Assembly: GCF_029962835.1 (NCBI RefSeq)
Contig: NC_080583.1
Location: forward strand, 69,487,158-69,551,157
DNA length: 64,000 nt
Source: Magnolia sinica
Taxonomy: Eukaryota; Streptophyta; Magnoliopsida; Magnoliales; Magnoliaceae
Reading direction: 5' to 3'
Shown here in pieces: positions 45,292-55,495 of the stretch (position 1 is the first letter of the stretch; each line of letters starts with the position of its first letter). Position numbers and translations under genes: made by a program. Below the pieces are notes generated by a model. The model saw only the letters and a list, made by a program, of their open reading frames with translations, did not search any database and was not told where the DNA came from.

Positions 45292-46384
45292 CCTAGAAAA
45301 TTTTGATTTAGGAGAGGGGAACCTAAATGGGATGTATTTATAGTGCCAGAAGTTGTGCTTTTGGCCCTAAGGGCTAGGTTTATAGTCATATAACCTTATG
45401 AGAGGTTGTTTCTAGTTGTTGACGCCCACTAGGAGATGTACAAGTTGATCTAGGGCATATAATAGTTTCCCTAAGTGATGATCTATGCAAGGCTTCGATT
45501 GCCCTACATATTAGATACACTGATCGATTATAATTAAAAGTTAGTTCGATGGTCATCGATAGTCGATTGGGGCCACGATTATACGAATATAAGCATGGTA
45601 AAAATATCGATCAGTGCCTTAAATTTGGTCATCATCTAACAGTTTGAAAGCTACAACTTTGGCAAAGACTGGATACAAACAATTAACTTAAGTTCCTGAT
45701 TAATTTTAGAAATATTCACATATCTCATTCACTAGCCTTGTGATTCCAAGTTGAGCGATTCGAGACACGATCTCGGCTCGATGTCCCGCGATGGATGTCA
45801 AGCCCATTAAAGCAAACGTCTTTCAATAGTCTCGAGTTTAGTGGTCCACTAACGAGTAGTATAGAGCTTGTTCGGATAATCAAGATATTTCTGAAATGAA
45901 TTTGGCAATGAGATTTCTTATCCATGGTGATTAGGGTTTGGATTAGCTAAGTTCATAGTTTGCCCTATTCACGATTAACAAAAATGACGATTCGATCCTA
46001 ATCACCTCAAACCGTTGGTTCTTAGGTTAAAGGAGTAACTGGGTTAGTTTGGTTTGTTAATTAAAATCCAACCCCTAATTGTCTCAGATTTTGGTAGGTC
46101 TTTATTTAGTTGCGGTTGTCTTGATTAATTAGTAATAAGTCGAATAAATTTAGGCCCTAGATGAACAAATCACGAGGCTAGACTTGATGTTTAAGTGATC
46201 GAGTGGATTCGTTAGCTTCCTAAGGCTAATTAATTGGATTCGTGTGGTTCTTTATTGGTAATACCCGTGTATAGGCTCACCTCAAACATTAAGGGTAAGT
46301 AAGTGACAATGTAAGATAATTATAGTAAAAAATTTTAAGGTATTTTTTAGAAATCCAAAATAGCTAAAAATCATGGACGTTATA
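43178..46384 (-). mobile_element. Solo LTR, 3.2 kb, inserted in another LTR
   Basis: Termini tgtcacaccccaaaatttgg and catggacgttata, flanked by caaac (43173-43177) and taaac (46385-46389), a 5-bp duplication with one mismatch. Read on the minus strand it has the same marker as the solo LTR at 52354: gggacaccgtgtctaagctg, then a gaggtgaca block about 1.94 kb from its start, versus gggacaccgtggtcgagctg there. A minus-strand TATA box (ctataaatac) lies at 45334-45343 and a CT array at 45251-45288. No second LTR or internal domain adjoins it. Confidence 0.8.
45251..45288. repeat. (CT)n microsatellite
   Basis: About 19 CT units, just downstream of the minus-strand LTR TATA box. Confidence 0.95.
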
Positions 46385-46773
46385 TAAACCCTAAAATGCA
46401 ATTAAAAGAATCCTAATCAAATAAGGAAACATATTCTGAAAAACCTGTAAATTTTCATCATCCGTCAACCTTTCGTCAGTTGATCGAGTTGATTGGTTTA
46501 ATGGGCTAAAAAAATGTCCAGAGACTAAAACTAAAAATTCTGTGAATTTTGACATGTTGACCTGATTGGTCGACATATCGAACAGGGCCTTTGACCTATC
46601 AACGAGATCTGTTGACCTGTCGAAACTGGTAGAAATTATCTAGCAGCCAATCTGGAATTTCTGAGAATTTCAACCTGTCGATCGGTCAAATTATGCTGAA
46701 TTTTTTCAATTTCTCCTTGGGCTTCTTTCAATTCATGTGTGTGAGGAAGATGCTTGATCCATATCCTACATTA
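46385..46773 (-). repeat. 3' LTR of deleted gypsy element, proximal part
   Basis: Aligns with 48395-48747 (attaaaagaatcctaaYcaa, agagactaaaactaaaaatt, gacctgtcgaaactRgtaga). Contains several gtcgac/tcgaac motifs. Confidence 0.8.
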
Positions 46774-48186
46774 GACCCTTTCAATTGAAAAAAAAAAGAC
46801 TTATCTTCGAGTTTGGTTCACAATTCATGTTCAATTGCCTTGAGTTCTTCAACAGACTTGGTTCACAATATGTATTCAAGTTCAGGTGCCGACATTTACT
46901 AACCTATTCCTTGTATTTTGCAATTGGCTTCTCTGATATCTCCTGGACATCAGCATGAATAGATTCTACCTGAACTTCCATATTCTTCATCACAACACTC
47001 ATTCCATGTAATTTAGGCAATGGAAAAAAGTCAAGCACAGGTTTAGGAACTCCGGCAGCCTAAAATTGGCCTTGGTCGGTAAATTGATTCTTTATGTTAT
47101 TGAAGACAAACTCAACCTGAGAAAGACCAATCTCTTGAATGGGGGACAATTAATTGGGAAGTTCGGCGAGCACAATTGCCTTAAACTCATACAACACTGG
47201 CTTTACGTCTTATGGAATGTCCACAAACTCTACATCCACTTCATTCTCTACAAATGCCATTATAACTTCCATCTCCTCAGAGTGTTTAACGAAATCTTGT
47301 TTATTTATGAGAGGCTGCTCGTCCACTTTAGAAGTATTAGGTTAGTTCTCCATTTTCGTAGGGGCCACATATACGCCACTGATGAATTTGGTGGCCTGTT
47401 GTGACTATCTCGACCAGATTGCCTCTCGTCAACGAATAATGGAATTTCTCTGCATAACCCCTCTTTGATCAGCTATCCTCACCTCTCGCTGACAAATAAT
47501 AGGATTTCTTTAAATAATCTATCACCGATTAGCTATCATGTTGACAGTTTTGGAATTGTTGGAACAATACGTGATCGTAATCGCAGGGGAGGAATCGCAC
47601 GTGCATCACCTGCTTCATCTGCAATCATATGTGGATTAACGCCTTCATTTATCTCGTCCACTCGAACTGAATCTATTCCCACCAAGATGAAGCTCTGCCC
47701 TTTAACTTGTAAGCCACAATTTTAACTTTTTTTCTTCAACAATGCCCATGCAGTCGAAGAAACATTCGACTTCAAGCAGCCAATCAAGAAAGTCCTTGAA
47801 GTGGACTTGGTTGTTGAAGATTGAAAGGTCGAATTTCATCATGAATTCTCAAGCCGTCCAATTTACCCTATCGCTACCTCATCCAATATGTTGGAGGATC
47901 ATGTCATTGATCTCCTCTTCTCTGAATCTCATATCCTCAGGTGTGATTCTGTGATTCTGCGATTGCAAATTCTAATGCCCATTGGAGGCAGATCATCACC
48001 ACGGACATGGAGTTGCCTTATCGCTCTATCATATGATCGATGGAAACCTGCAACCCTTGCATGACTTATCGATTCTCCTGCTGCGCCGCTTCAAAAATAG
48101 CCACTGTTAAAGGATAATTTCCAAGAGCATCGTCCATGTGATTGTTGCCTGACCCATTGTAAGAAGCTATCAACCTAAGGAAAAGC
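46774..48186 (-). pseudogene. Deleted gypsy polyprotein: gag core, RT start, integrase C-terminus
   Basis: Minus strand. At about 47850-47700 is a gypsy gag core (KFDLSIFNNQVHFKDFLDWL, then VECFFDCMGIVEEKKLK), where a 1-bp loss shifts the frame before IVAYKLKG. At about 47240-47100 a stretch resembles the beginning of gypsy reverse transcriptase (KPVLYEFKAIVLAELPN, LSPIQEI). At about 46970-46900 a stretch (ESIHADVQEISEKPIAKY) resembles the integrase C-terminal region before the chromodomain. Catalytic reverse transcriptase, RNase H and integrase core are missing, so this is a large internal deletion derivative. Confidence 0.65.
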
Positions 48187-48205
48187 CTCACTTTGATATC
48201 AAACT
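48187..48205 (-). other. Primer-binding site, tRNA-iMet-like
   Basis: On the minus strand gtttgatatcaaagtgagg, close to the gypsy site tttggtatcagagcgagg; three substitutions indicate age. It lies seven bases inside the LTR edge. Confidence 0.6.
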
Positions 48206-48211
48206 GACATA

Positions 48212-48747
48212 TGGAAGGACGTGATTAGGCCAATCATCGTCTTCCTTGATCGATAAACACTTTGAATCCACACCGCACTCTTGAATTCACAAGAGAAAAT
48301 TCTCGAATCCATGAGATATATAAAACTTTCTAAGAAATTTAATTCATATCTTCCCTAAAATAAACAAAGTTAGCATGCTTAAATAACCCTAAAACATAAT
48401 TAAAAGAATCCTAACCAAATAAGGAAATAAATTCTAAAAATTATGAAAATTTGTGTCGTTCATCAACCTTTTGTCAACTGGTCGAACGGAGTAGAAAAAC
48501 ATCTAGAGACTAAAATAAAAAATTTGCTAAATTTTGACCTGTCGACCTTTCGAATAGGGCCTTCGATCTGTCGACCTGTCGAAACTAGTAGAAATTGTCC
48601 AGCAACCAATTTGCAATTTCTTGTGAAATTTCGACCTGTCAACCAAATCTGTCTACTAGTCGAACTATGCTGAATTTTGTCAATTTCTCTTGGTGGTTCT
48701 TACGGTCCATGTGTGTTAGGAACATGCTTGATCCACGTCCTACATCA
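48212..48747 (-). repeat. 5' LTR of deleted gypsy element
   Basis: 536 bp, minus-strand termini tgatgtaggacg and acgtccttcca. Homologous to the two-part LTR at 42990-43177 plus 46385-46773. Confidence 0.78.
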
Positions 48748-48835
48748 GAACCATATCCACTTAATGTTAATAGGAAGCTTGTTGAGAAAGCTTATGCATA
48801 CAAATCAAGAAAAGAGACTTTTTCTCACTAAAATA

Positions 48836-49137
48836 TGTGGGGCCTACTGTAATGTATGTATCTAATCCGCATCTTACATTCATTTTTCTCAATGAGGTAA
48901 ATCCAAAGCTGAAGTGACCACACCACAAGAAACAAGAGGAATTGAACGCTTACTATTCAATTCTTCTTTGCGGCCATAAAAGTTTTGGATCAAGATATTT
49001 GTGTTTTCCATTCATCCATATTCGTGTCATGTTATGAATAGGTTGAATGACAGGTACACATCCCTGTGGGCCCTGATCTCATCTTAACTTTTAACAGTAG
49101 GTGCATAATTTTCCCTGTTTCTTGGAATGTGTGCTAG
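48836..49137. mobile_element. GGGCCC MITE, about two thirds
   Basis: Blocks gtggggcctactgtaatgta, tgaccacaccacaagaaaca, taaaagttttggatc, atgaataggttgaatgacag and ccctgtgggccctgat. Its right part is missing where it meets the gypsy element at 49138. Confidence 0.78.
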
Positions 49138-50200
49138 TCTCGATCAAAACATGCAGAAGATATTTCGAAAACAAATGAATAATTTCCATAAGCTCAAGTG
49201 GTTCTAAGAACAATCTAGATTATAGAGATCTAAAATACATTAATATTGAATACTACTTTCTCCTAAACTCTAGCACTTAATAAATATTCAAATTAAATTC
49301 AAAGCATTAATCCTATAATTAGAAAAACTCTAAATAATGAGTTCTGTGGGTGCATAGTGAAGTCTAGACTTATCACAACCAAAGGTTCCGTTCTCTACTT
49401 TCATGATAACATTGATGCTCCAAAGAACATTCAGGATAACCAAAACTTGTCTTACAGTTCAACCTTCTACTCATCCAACGTTTGATTTTTCCATTTACGG
49501 CTTTCACACTACTTTCACTTTTCTTTTCTCTTCTTCTTTACAGTCCTTTTCATGTCACTTTAGTAGGTAGCCCTTTTCAATGCTAACTGGTTTTTTAACT
49601 AGGTATTAATTCTCCCTTTCTTTTTTTCTTTTCATTGAACATGATGAACAAATTTCCTAGGTTTGGTTCCTATCATTCCTAATAATAATCAAGTTAACAA
49701 GTTAATATTAAAATTAAACTTTAATGTCTAAGCTAGATGCGATATATAAATTACATGACTTAATCAATGCTTAAAAACTTCAAATTAAGATTTAATAACT
49801 CAAACTTATCTTTAGAAATCTATCAAAAGACTAAAATTCAGATTTCAAAAACCCTCAACAATAAGTATTTTATCATTTTAATCTCTAGAATATTTTAAAA
49901 ATCACTTAAATTTACAAAAAAAATTAAAAATTTTAATAGCTAAAAAATTCAACAATTCAGTATAAATCTAAAAATTTTCCAAAGGAAACCTACCTCCTAA
50001 CCTAAATTATACATTGTCCTCAATATATAAACATATGTAATAAGAGCAACTTGAGAGCAACAAAAATAAAGAGGAGTAGATGAAAAGTACCTGAAAGGCA
50101 ACAAACAAATAAGAAAGTGTGAACTCCCTATCTAAAGATGTATAAGCAACTAAACTAAACTAAGTAAAGCAAACTAATCCTAAGCAATAAATTTCTAATC
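49138..50200 (-). other. 3' untranslated region of Tat/Athila-like element
   Basis: No gene. On the minus strand 49480-49138 aligns with 160-594 (gtaagacaagttttggttat, atcaatgttatcatgaaagt, cactatgcacccacagaact). The 3' LTR that should follow is missing; a MITE fragment is there instead. Confidence 0.65.
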
Positions 50201-50209
50201 CTAACTATC

Positions 50210-50730
50210 TATCATTTAGAGGCATCGGTTCTTCCTCTGGCAAGTATCTCAACAAATTTCTCAGCAAGCTTTTTAACAAGATCATCTTAAAACCTACTTT
50301 AGAGTAAGTTTGGATGTCTTGAACCGTCATTGTCCAGAGAAATCTGTGCACCTCATTAAAGATTTCCTTCTTATTATTATGAGGTTTTCAAAGAATGTAT
50401 GATTCACCCGTGGCATAAAAATTTTCAATATTAGTATATCATGGTGAATAAGAGACTACAAATAGTTGAATATTATAAAAGTTTTTAACTAGCGTAGTCT
50501 CCATAAAAATTGAGGTATTAAACTTTAGTTCCGAATTTAGCTCCTCCACATGTAATGGTAAGAATTCAGCATTGATGGAAGGAGGATTTTCAAAACAATT
50601 ATCTTCCCCGCTAGTGTCAGGCATCGGGACATAATCCCACAAGCCATTCACTATGTCTCTAATCACAGGATCGTTTAAATCTATAAAGTGTGTCAAACAT
50701 ACTTCTAGAGGCTCGGGAGTTTTAGTCTAA
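50210..50730 (-). pseudogene. Conserved coding tail after protease (in place of reverse transcriptase), decayed
   Basis: Minus strand: PEPLEVCLTHFIDLNDPVIR, then NPPSINAEFLPLHVEELN, ELKF and FMETTLVKNF, then after decay EVHRFLW and LLKSLLRNLLRYLPEEEP, ending MPLNDR and a stop near 50210. It aligns block by block with the plus-strand ORF at 11570-12080. In Athila/Tat elements the segment after protease leads into reverse transcriptase. Here it instead leads into this short tail and then the 3' untranslated region. Function unknown. Confidence 0.7.
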
Positions 50731-50779
50731 AGAGACTTATCAACTTTAAATATATCAATCAATTTACTTCATGTATCAC

Positions 50780-51738
50780 ATCCTCTTGTGGTTTGTACAA
50801 ATTAAACACGTTCAGTTTTAAGGTCATATTCCCAAAAGATATTTTCATGATCTCATTCCATCAATTAATTATGGCATTTGCAGTAGCCAGGAATGGTCGA
50901 CCTAATATGACAAGGATTTGAGTACTCACATTTATAACCGGTTGTGTATCCAAGACAAAGAAGTCTATTAGATAGTAGAATTTATTAACTTGGATCAACA
51001 CATCTTCTACCACACCTCTCGGTATCCTAGTCGAGCGATTAGCCAATTTTAATGAGCCTTAGTAGGTTTCAACTCACTAAGGCCCAATTGCTCATATACC
51101 GAGTATGGTATTAGATTAATACTTGCCCCTAAGGTCTAAAAGTAGTTTATCAACCCAGAAGTTTTCTATTACACATGAGATCGTAGGACTTTCAGGATCT
51201 TTGTATTTTGAGAGAGTGTTTTGATTTATGATGGCACTCACATGTTCAGTTAAGAAGGCTTTCTTGTGTATGTTCAGCTTTTGCTTTACCACACATATAT
51301 CCCTTAAGAATTTGGCATAAGTTTGGAATTGTCTAATTGCATCCAACAAGGGAATGTAGATCTTAACTTGATAGAAAGCTTCTAAAATATCCTGATTTTC
51401 ACTTAGCCGCTTTAATGTACTGAGACGTTGGGAAAACAGTGTCATAGGCCTGTATTCCTGCACCGGCTCTATATCATGTGAAGTACTGCTAGATTCACCA
51501 TCATCCTTCAAGTCTTTAAACTCCTTAGATTTCTCAACCTTCTTAAGAATCTCCATTTCAATCTCTTTTCCACTTCTCAAGGTAGTGACAGATTTAACAT
51601 GTTCCACATGTGATGTTAAAGAGTTAAGATCACTTATCTCAAATTGTCCCTTAGGGTTAGGTTGAGGTTGGGCCGGAAAGGTCCCTTTCTCCCTAACATT
51701 TACCATGTCTCAATTCTGACAACTGAAGTTCTGAGTTC
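50780..51738 (-). pseudogene. Tat/Athila-type gag C-terminus and aspartic protease, decayed
   Basis: Minus strand. Gag end: MVNVREKGTFPAQPQPNPKG and VKSVTTLRSGKEIE, both hallmark phrases of this lineage. Then a helical linker. Then protease: STRIPRGVVEDVLIQVNKFY, DFFVLDTQ, ILVILGRPFLATANAIIN, and IMKISFGNMTLKLNVFNLYK after it. The protease DTG/DSG active-site end is not intact, and stops and shifts are present (for example at 51050-51115). The 5' part of gag was cut off by insertion of the CACTA element at 51739. Confidence 0.88.
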
Positions 51739-51883
51739 CACTACCAAATAATGGAGTAAAGGCTATGTACTATAGAAGTTTTTTGCTATGGATATAAACT
51801 GTAGTTAGTATGCTACAGATTTAATCTATAACTAAAACCTACTACCCCCACTAGGACCTTTATTAGAGATTGACGGTTCTTAA

Positions 51884-52171
51884 GGGGCTCCATGAGGCCC
51901 ATTACAATATATGTATTTTATCTAAGCCGCACATCCATTTTGACATCTGATTTCAAGGCATGAGCCCCTAAAGGTATGCAGATCGAAGGTCGAAGTGGAC
52001 CACATCGTAATAAACAATGGAAATTAAGTTTTTATCATTAATATGTTATGTGCTCCACTTACGACTTCGATCTAACTCCTTTTTTGGATCAGCCCTAAAA
52101 TGAGTTGTTACAATGGATGGACGGAGTGGATAAACCACATACATCAAGGTGGGCCCCACAAGCCCCTTAAT
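51884..52171. mobile_element. GGGCCC MITE (AAGGG-ended) in CACTA 5' end
   Basis: Ends taaggggctccatgaggccc and gggccccacaagccccttaa are inverted copies. Arms gatcgaaggtcgaagtggac and ctccacttacgacttcgatc pair. Same position and type as 37123-37404. Confidence 0.85.
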
Positions 52172-52274
52172 AGCACCGTCCGTGCTCCCTCTCCCTATCT
52201 CGTTTTTCCCCCAAAAACCCAAATAGCGCCCTCACGCTTGCCCGCTCACTCTCCCTCTCCCCCAAAGAAACTCG

Positions 52275-52324
<50 letters not shown>

Positions 52325-52353
52325 CTCTCCCTCTCCCTCTCCCTCACCCTCAC
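52172..52353 (+). repeat. CT-rich leader with (CT)n array
   Basis: A CT run at 52278-52321 followed by ctccctctccctctccctca. The sequence resumes after the solo LTR at 55432. Confidence 0.8.
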
Positions 52354-55300
52354 TGTAACGACCTTGGAATTTTTTTGTGCTTATCTTTCCTTAAGTAGCT
52401 GTTTTTGGGGTAATTAGCGCTTTACTTGATTGCTTGTGAAATTCGCATCAATCACTTTAAATTGTATCTGCATGGCTCTAAACGTGTAGATTAGTGAGCG
52501 CTACGTTACTCTGAAATCTGGGATCCATCGCTAAATCCAGTTGTTCTGTGGAATTTTTGGATGTGGATCGGACCTGGCCGCGCGTCGAAAGTCCGATGGC
52601 GATGATCTTAGACATTGCGATCACCGAGTTGGGCTTGATCTTCACCTCGAAAATCAAGTCGATCGGTTCCGGGTCGATTTGGTTGAGCTCGGAGTGAAGA
52701 GTGTGAGAACGGTTGGAATTTAATAAGCTTTTATGAAATCTGAGTTTGCTCGCGCGACGATTTTAAGCTATCTCACCGTTGGATTTCGACCCAATTTCAC
52801 CCTCGATCGGGATGGTTGGCCCAGGCATATCCTAGTGCTTGTGGACTTGATCGAGTTTAAGTGACCATTGAATTGAGTGTGGTCCGCCACTACTGATCTG
52901 AAGAGCGTACGAAAACTCAGGCTGACCTAGATCCATGGTCGGTGAGCTTAAGTCCAACCTTTCGTGGTTATAGGCCCACCGAAGTGCTTCGTTGGATCGA
53001 GAAAGGCGTACTTTGGTTATAACCTAAGTATACCTTGACCATAGGGTTATTTCCATCATTTTAAGGTCTATATATAGTCCTTAAACCCTAGCTCTCATTT
53101 CCATACGAATTTCTCTAACCCTAGCTTGGAGAGAGAGTGGAAAAGAGAGAGGAAGTGAGAGAGATTAGTTGGTGAATCACCTTGATTCTTCCTTGTTCTT
53201 CTTCACCTTTGAATCTTCACTTTGAATCGTTCCTTTGGCGATTCTGAGTTCTTTTGGGGTAAGTTAAACTAACCCTAATCTGTGTTAGAGCTTAGATTAG
53301 ACTTGGTGTTGTTGTATCTCATTTCTACCCTTATTTTAGGGTATTCTAGCGCCGTTGACGAAGACAACTCGTCTAAATCAGCTCGGCGGTTCTTTCTTCG
53401 CTTAAGGTGCGGACTTTAAGTGTATAGGTTATGGTTTTCAAGGCTTTCAATCCCAGTTAGTGATTTATTCTTGTTATGGATGAGATTTCACATGTCAAAT
53501 GTTATGTTTACATCGCTTTCCTGATATGCATGTGCTATATTGAGATTTGTGTATTTTAAGTGTATTTATAAAGTACCGTATACGTATAAAATACGCACTT
53601 GTGCTTGCCATGATTATTGGTCGTGTATGTATGCTAGATGCATGTATGACAACTCCTTGGTAAAGGGAATTGTCTAAGCGCATGTATTCCAACATACGTC
53701 ATGTATGTTATTCCTTGTATGCTAAGTGTTTGTAGAAATGCATGAATGACCTAAGTGTAACTGATTACACTAAGTGTGGGCGTTGAGAAGTGGTTCTCAA
53801 TACTTCTATGGATGCGCATGATTTCCTTTATGCATTTACATTCCAAGTTATTTAAATTCAAGCATCTCCTATGCTTACATTTATGTTAAGTTGATATTCT
53901 TCAGATGTGTATGTAACATGATTTGAGTTATTGTTCCATTACTGTTTTACATTCCATATGAATATCTGTAGTAGTGTAGGATATTTGGGACTATGCCTTA
54001 GTCCAGGAGATCGGTAATTGACCCTATATTCGTGGTTGAGATTGCTTTCGCCACGTAGGAAGTATTAGACGAACCCGAGCCGTATTAGAGTTGGCGGCAG
54101 TGGTTTGGCCACGCGGAGTGTTTGCGCACTCTATGTCGTTCAATTCAACGTGCACTCGTGCTAGTCGAGTTCGTCAAGTAACCCGATTGTCCGATGTATG
54201 TTAACCATGTATGGACGCTACTGCTTGAATCTAGGGTACCGAACTTACCAGTGAAATCCTAATAACCATGGTACCTGATCCGCTAAGACTCATGAGCCGG
54301 ACATGGTGGTATGGGACACCGTGGTCGAGCTGTCGGCCTACGCTGGGGTGACGAGCCTCCCCGTAGTGACCAATGAGCAACTAAACTCGTGAGCCGATTA
54401 TGGTGGTATGGGACACTATATTCGTGCTGTCGGCCTACATTGATTGGTGACGAGCCCTTTGTAGTGACCTCGAGCATACCTGGATACCACAAGGAGGTGA
54501 CAAGCCGATCTGTGGTAGTAAGGGCATGAAAGGCGTGCATTGATTGGTGACGAGCCCTTTGCTACGACCTCAAACATAAAATCGTATGAGATGTCTAGGA
54601 TTGACGACCCTAGTATGGATCACTGTTTGGATGGTGATATGAGGAAGGTATCTTAGCTTCCCAATCCTGTTGTGTGAAACGGACTAATAACAACTTGGTA
54701 ATCATATCCATGCACCGCATTTGCATGTGCTTTGTAGATGTGGCGCACTTTGAGGCGATGTCATGCGTAACGTAAGATGAAGACGCTGAGGGTGTACGCG
54801 TGAGGGCACGCATCATATTGCATTCATACTTGCATTAACAAGAGTACTTAGGATTTAATTACTTATCCTGCTTTATCATTACTGTTTGATTGAACTGATA
54901 ACATGTTAACCAGTGCCTTATTGTTCCACTGAGTTGATCACTCACTCCCACGTTTCTGGGATGGTGTTACACACCCACCAGACTCTGTCTTAGGCCCTGA
55001 TGTTGCAGATGTGGATGCGACGTCTGAGGCAGAGCGGGAGCTGGATGACGACGAGGCTGCCTTCTCCTATATGCAGTTTTCAGACGGGTTCTAGCGAGCC
55101 TCGGTCTGTTGCGCGGGATCTACGGGATTACTATTTTGGGAACTGAAATGATGTAACTTGCACTTATAATTTTGACAAATAACACTTTTACACGATCTGG
55201 TTGTATATGTAATTCAGGGAGTTACACTTGTACACATATTTTACTATAAGTCTTCCGCTTGCTTTATTCACTTATCCCTGAATCATATCTGCGTTTTGGC

Positions 55301-55426
55301 TTAATCTATCCCATGTTTATGTGCTAATACAGTCAACATACATCATTCATTAATTATGTTGCATAAGTGATGTTTTGGAACTCGGGAGCTGAGTTATGCT
55401 CGACCCCCGAATTTCAGGGCGTTACA
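52354..55426 (+). mobile_element. Solo LTR, 3.07 kb, with perfect CTCAC target duplication
   Basis: Termini tgtaacgaccttggaattt and gaatttcagggcgttaca, flanked by CTCAC at 52349-52353 and 55427-55431. Read as an LTR it has a TATA box at 53068. A 54280-54560 block contains repeated gccggacatggtggtatggg, gtcggcctac and ggtgacgagccc phrases, and near the 3' end gagttgatcactcactccca occurs. No internal domain or second LTR is adjacent, so it arose by LTR-LTR recombination or is a whole short element without coding. The family is probably gypsy, judged from the gtaacgcccYgaa ends. Confidence 0.87.
53068..53075 (+). promoter_or_regulatory. TATA box of solo LTR
   Basis: tatatata in aaggtctatatatagtcc, followed 30 bp on by taaaccctagctctc; a plausible residual promoter. 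Confidence 0.5.
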
Positions 55427-55431
55427 CTCAC

Positions 55432-55437
55432 CCCCAG

Positions 55438-55495
<58 letters not shown>

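Larger units (their letters stand above)
42990..48747 (-). mobile_element. Internally deleted gypsy (chromovirus-like) element, minus strand
   Basis: On the minus strand: 5' LTR 48747-48212, primer site 48205-48187, internal 48186-46774, 3' LTR 46773-46385 plus 43177-42990. The LTRs share gatcaagcatRttcctcaca, tcgacaggtcRacagatc, ttaagcatgYtaaactYYgttt and cRaggaagacgatgattRRcc-type blocks. The 3' LTR is split by a solo LTR. The internal part of 1.4 kb joins gag, a short reverse transcriptase start and an integrase end. Confidence 0.78.

Noticed and set aside
52100..52417. Leucine-serine repeat protein
   Set aside because: Translation of a CT microsatellite that crosses the edge of a solo LTR.
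54280..54560. CRISPR-like or satellite array
   Set aside because: The repeated gacgagccc phrases are irregular, lie within an LTR and recur in its relatives; CRISPR is not expected in a plant nuclear genome.
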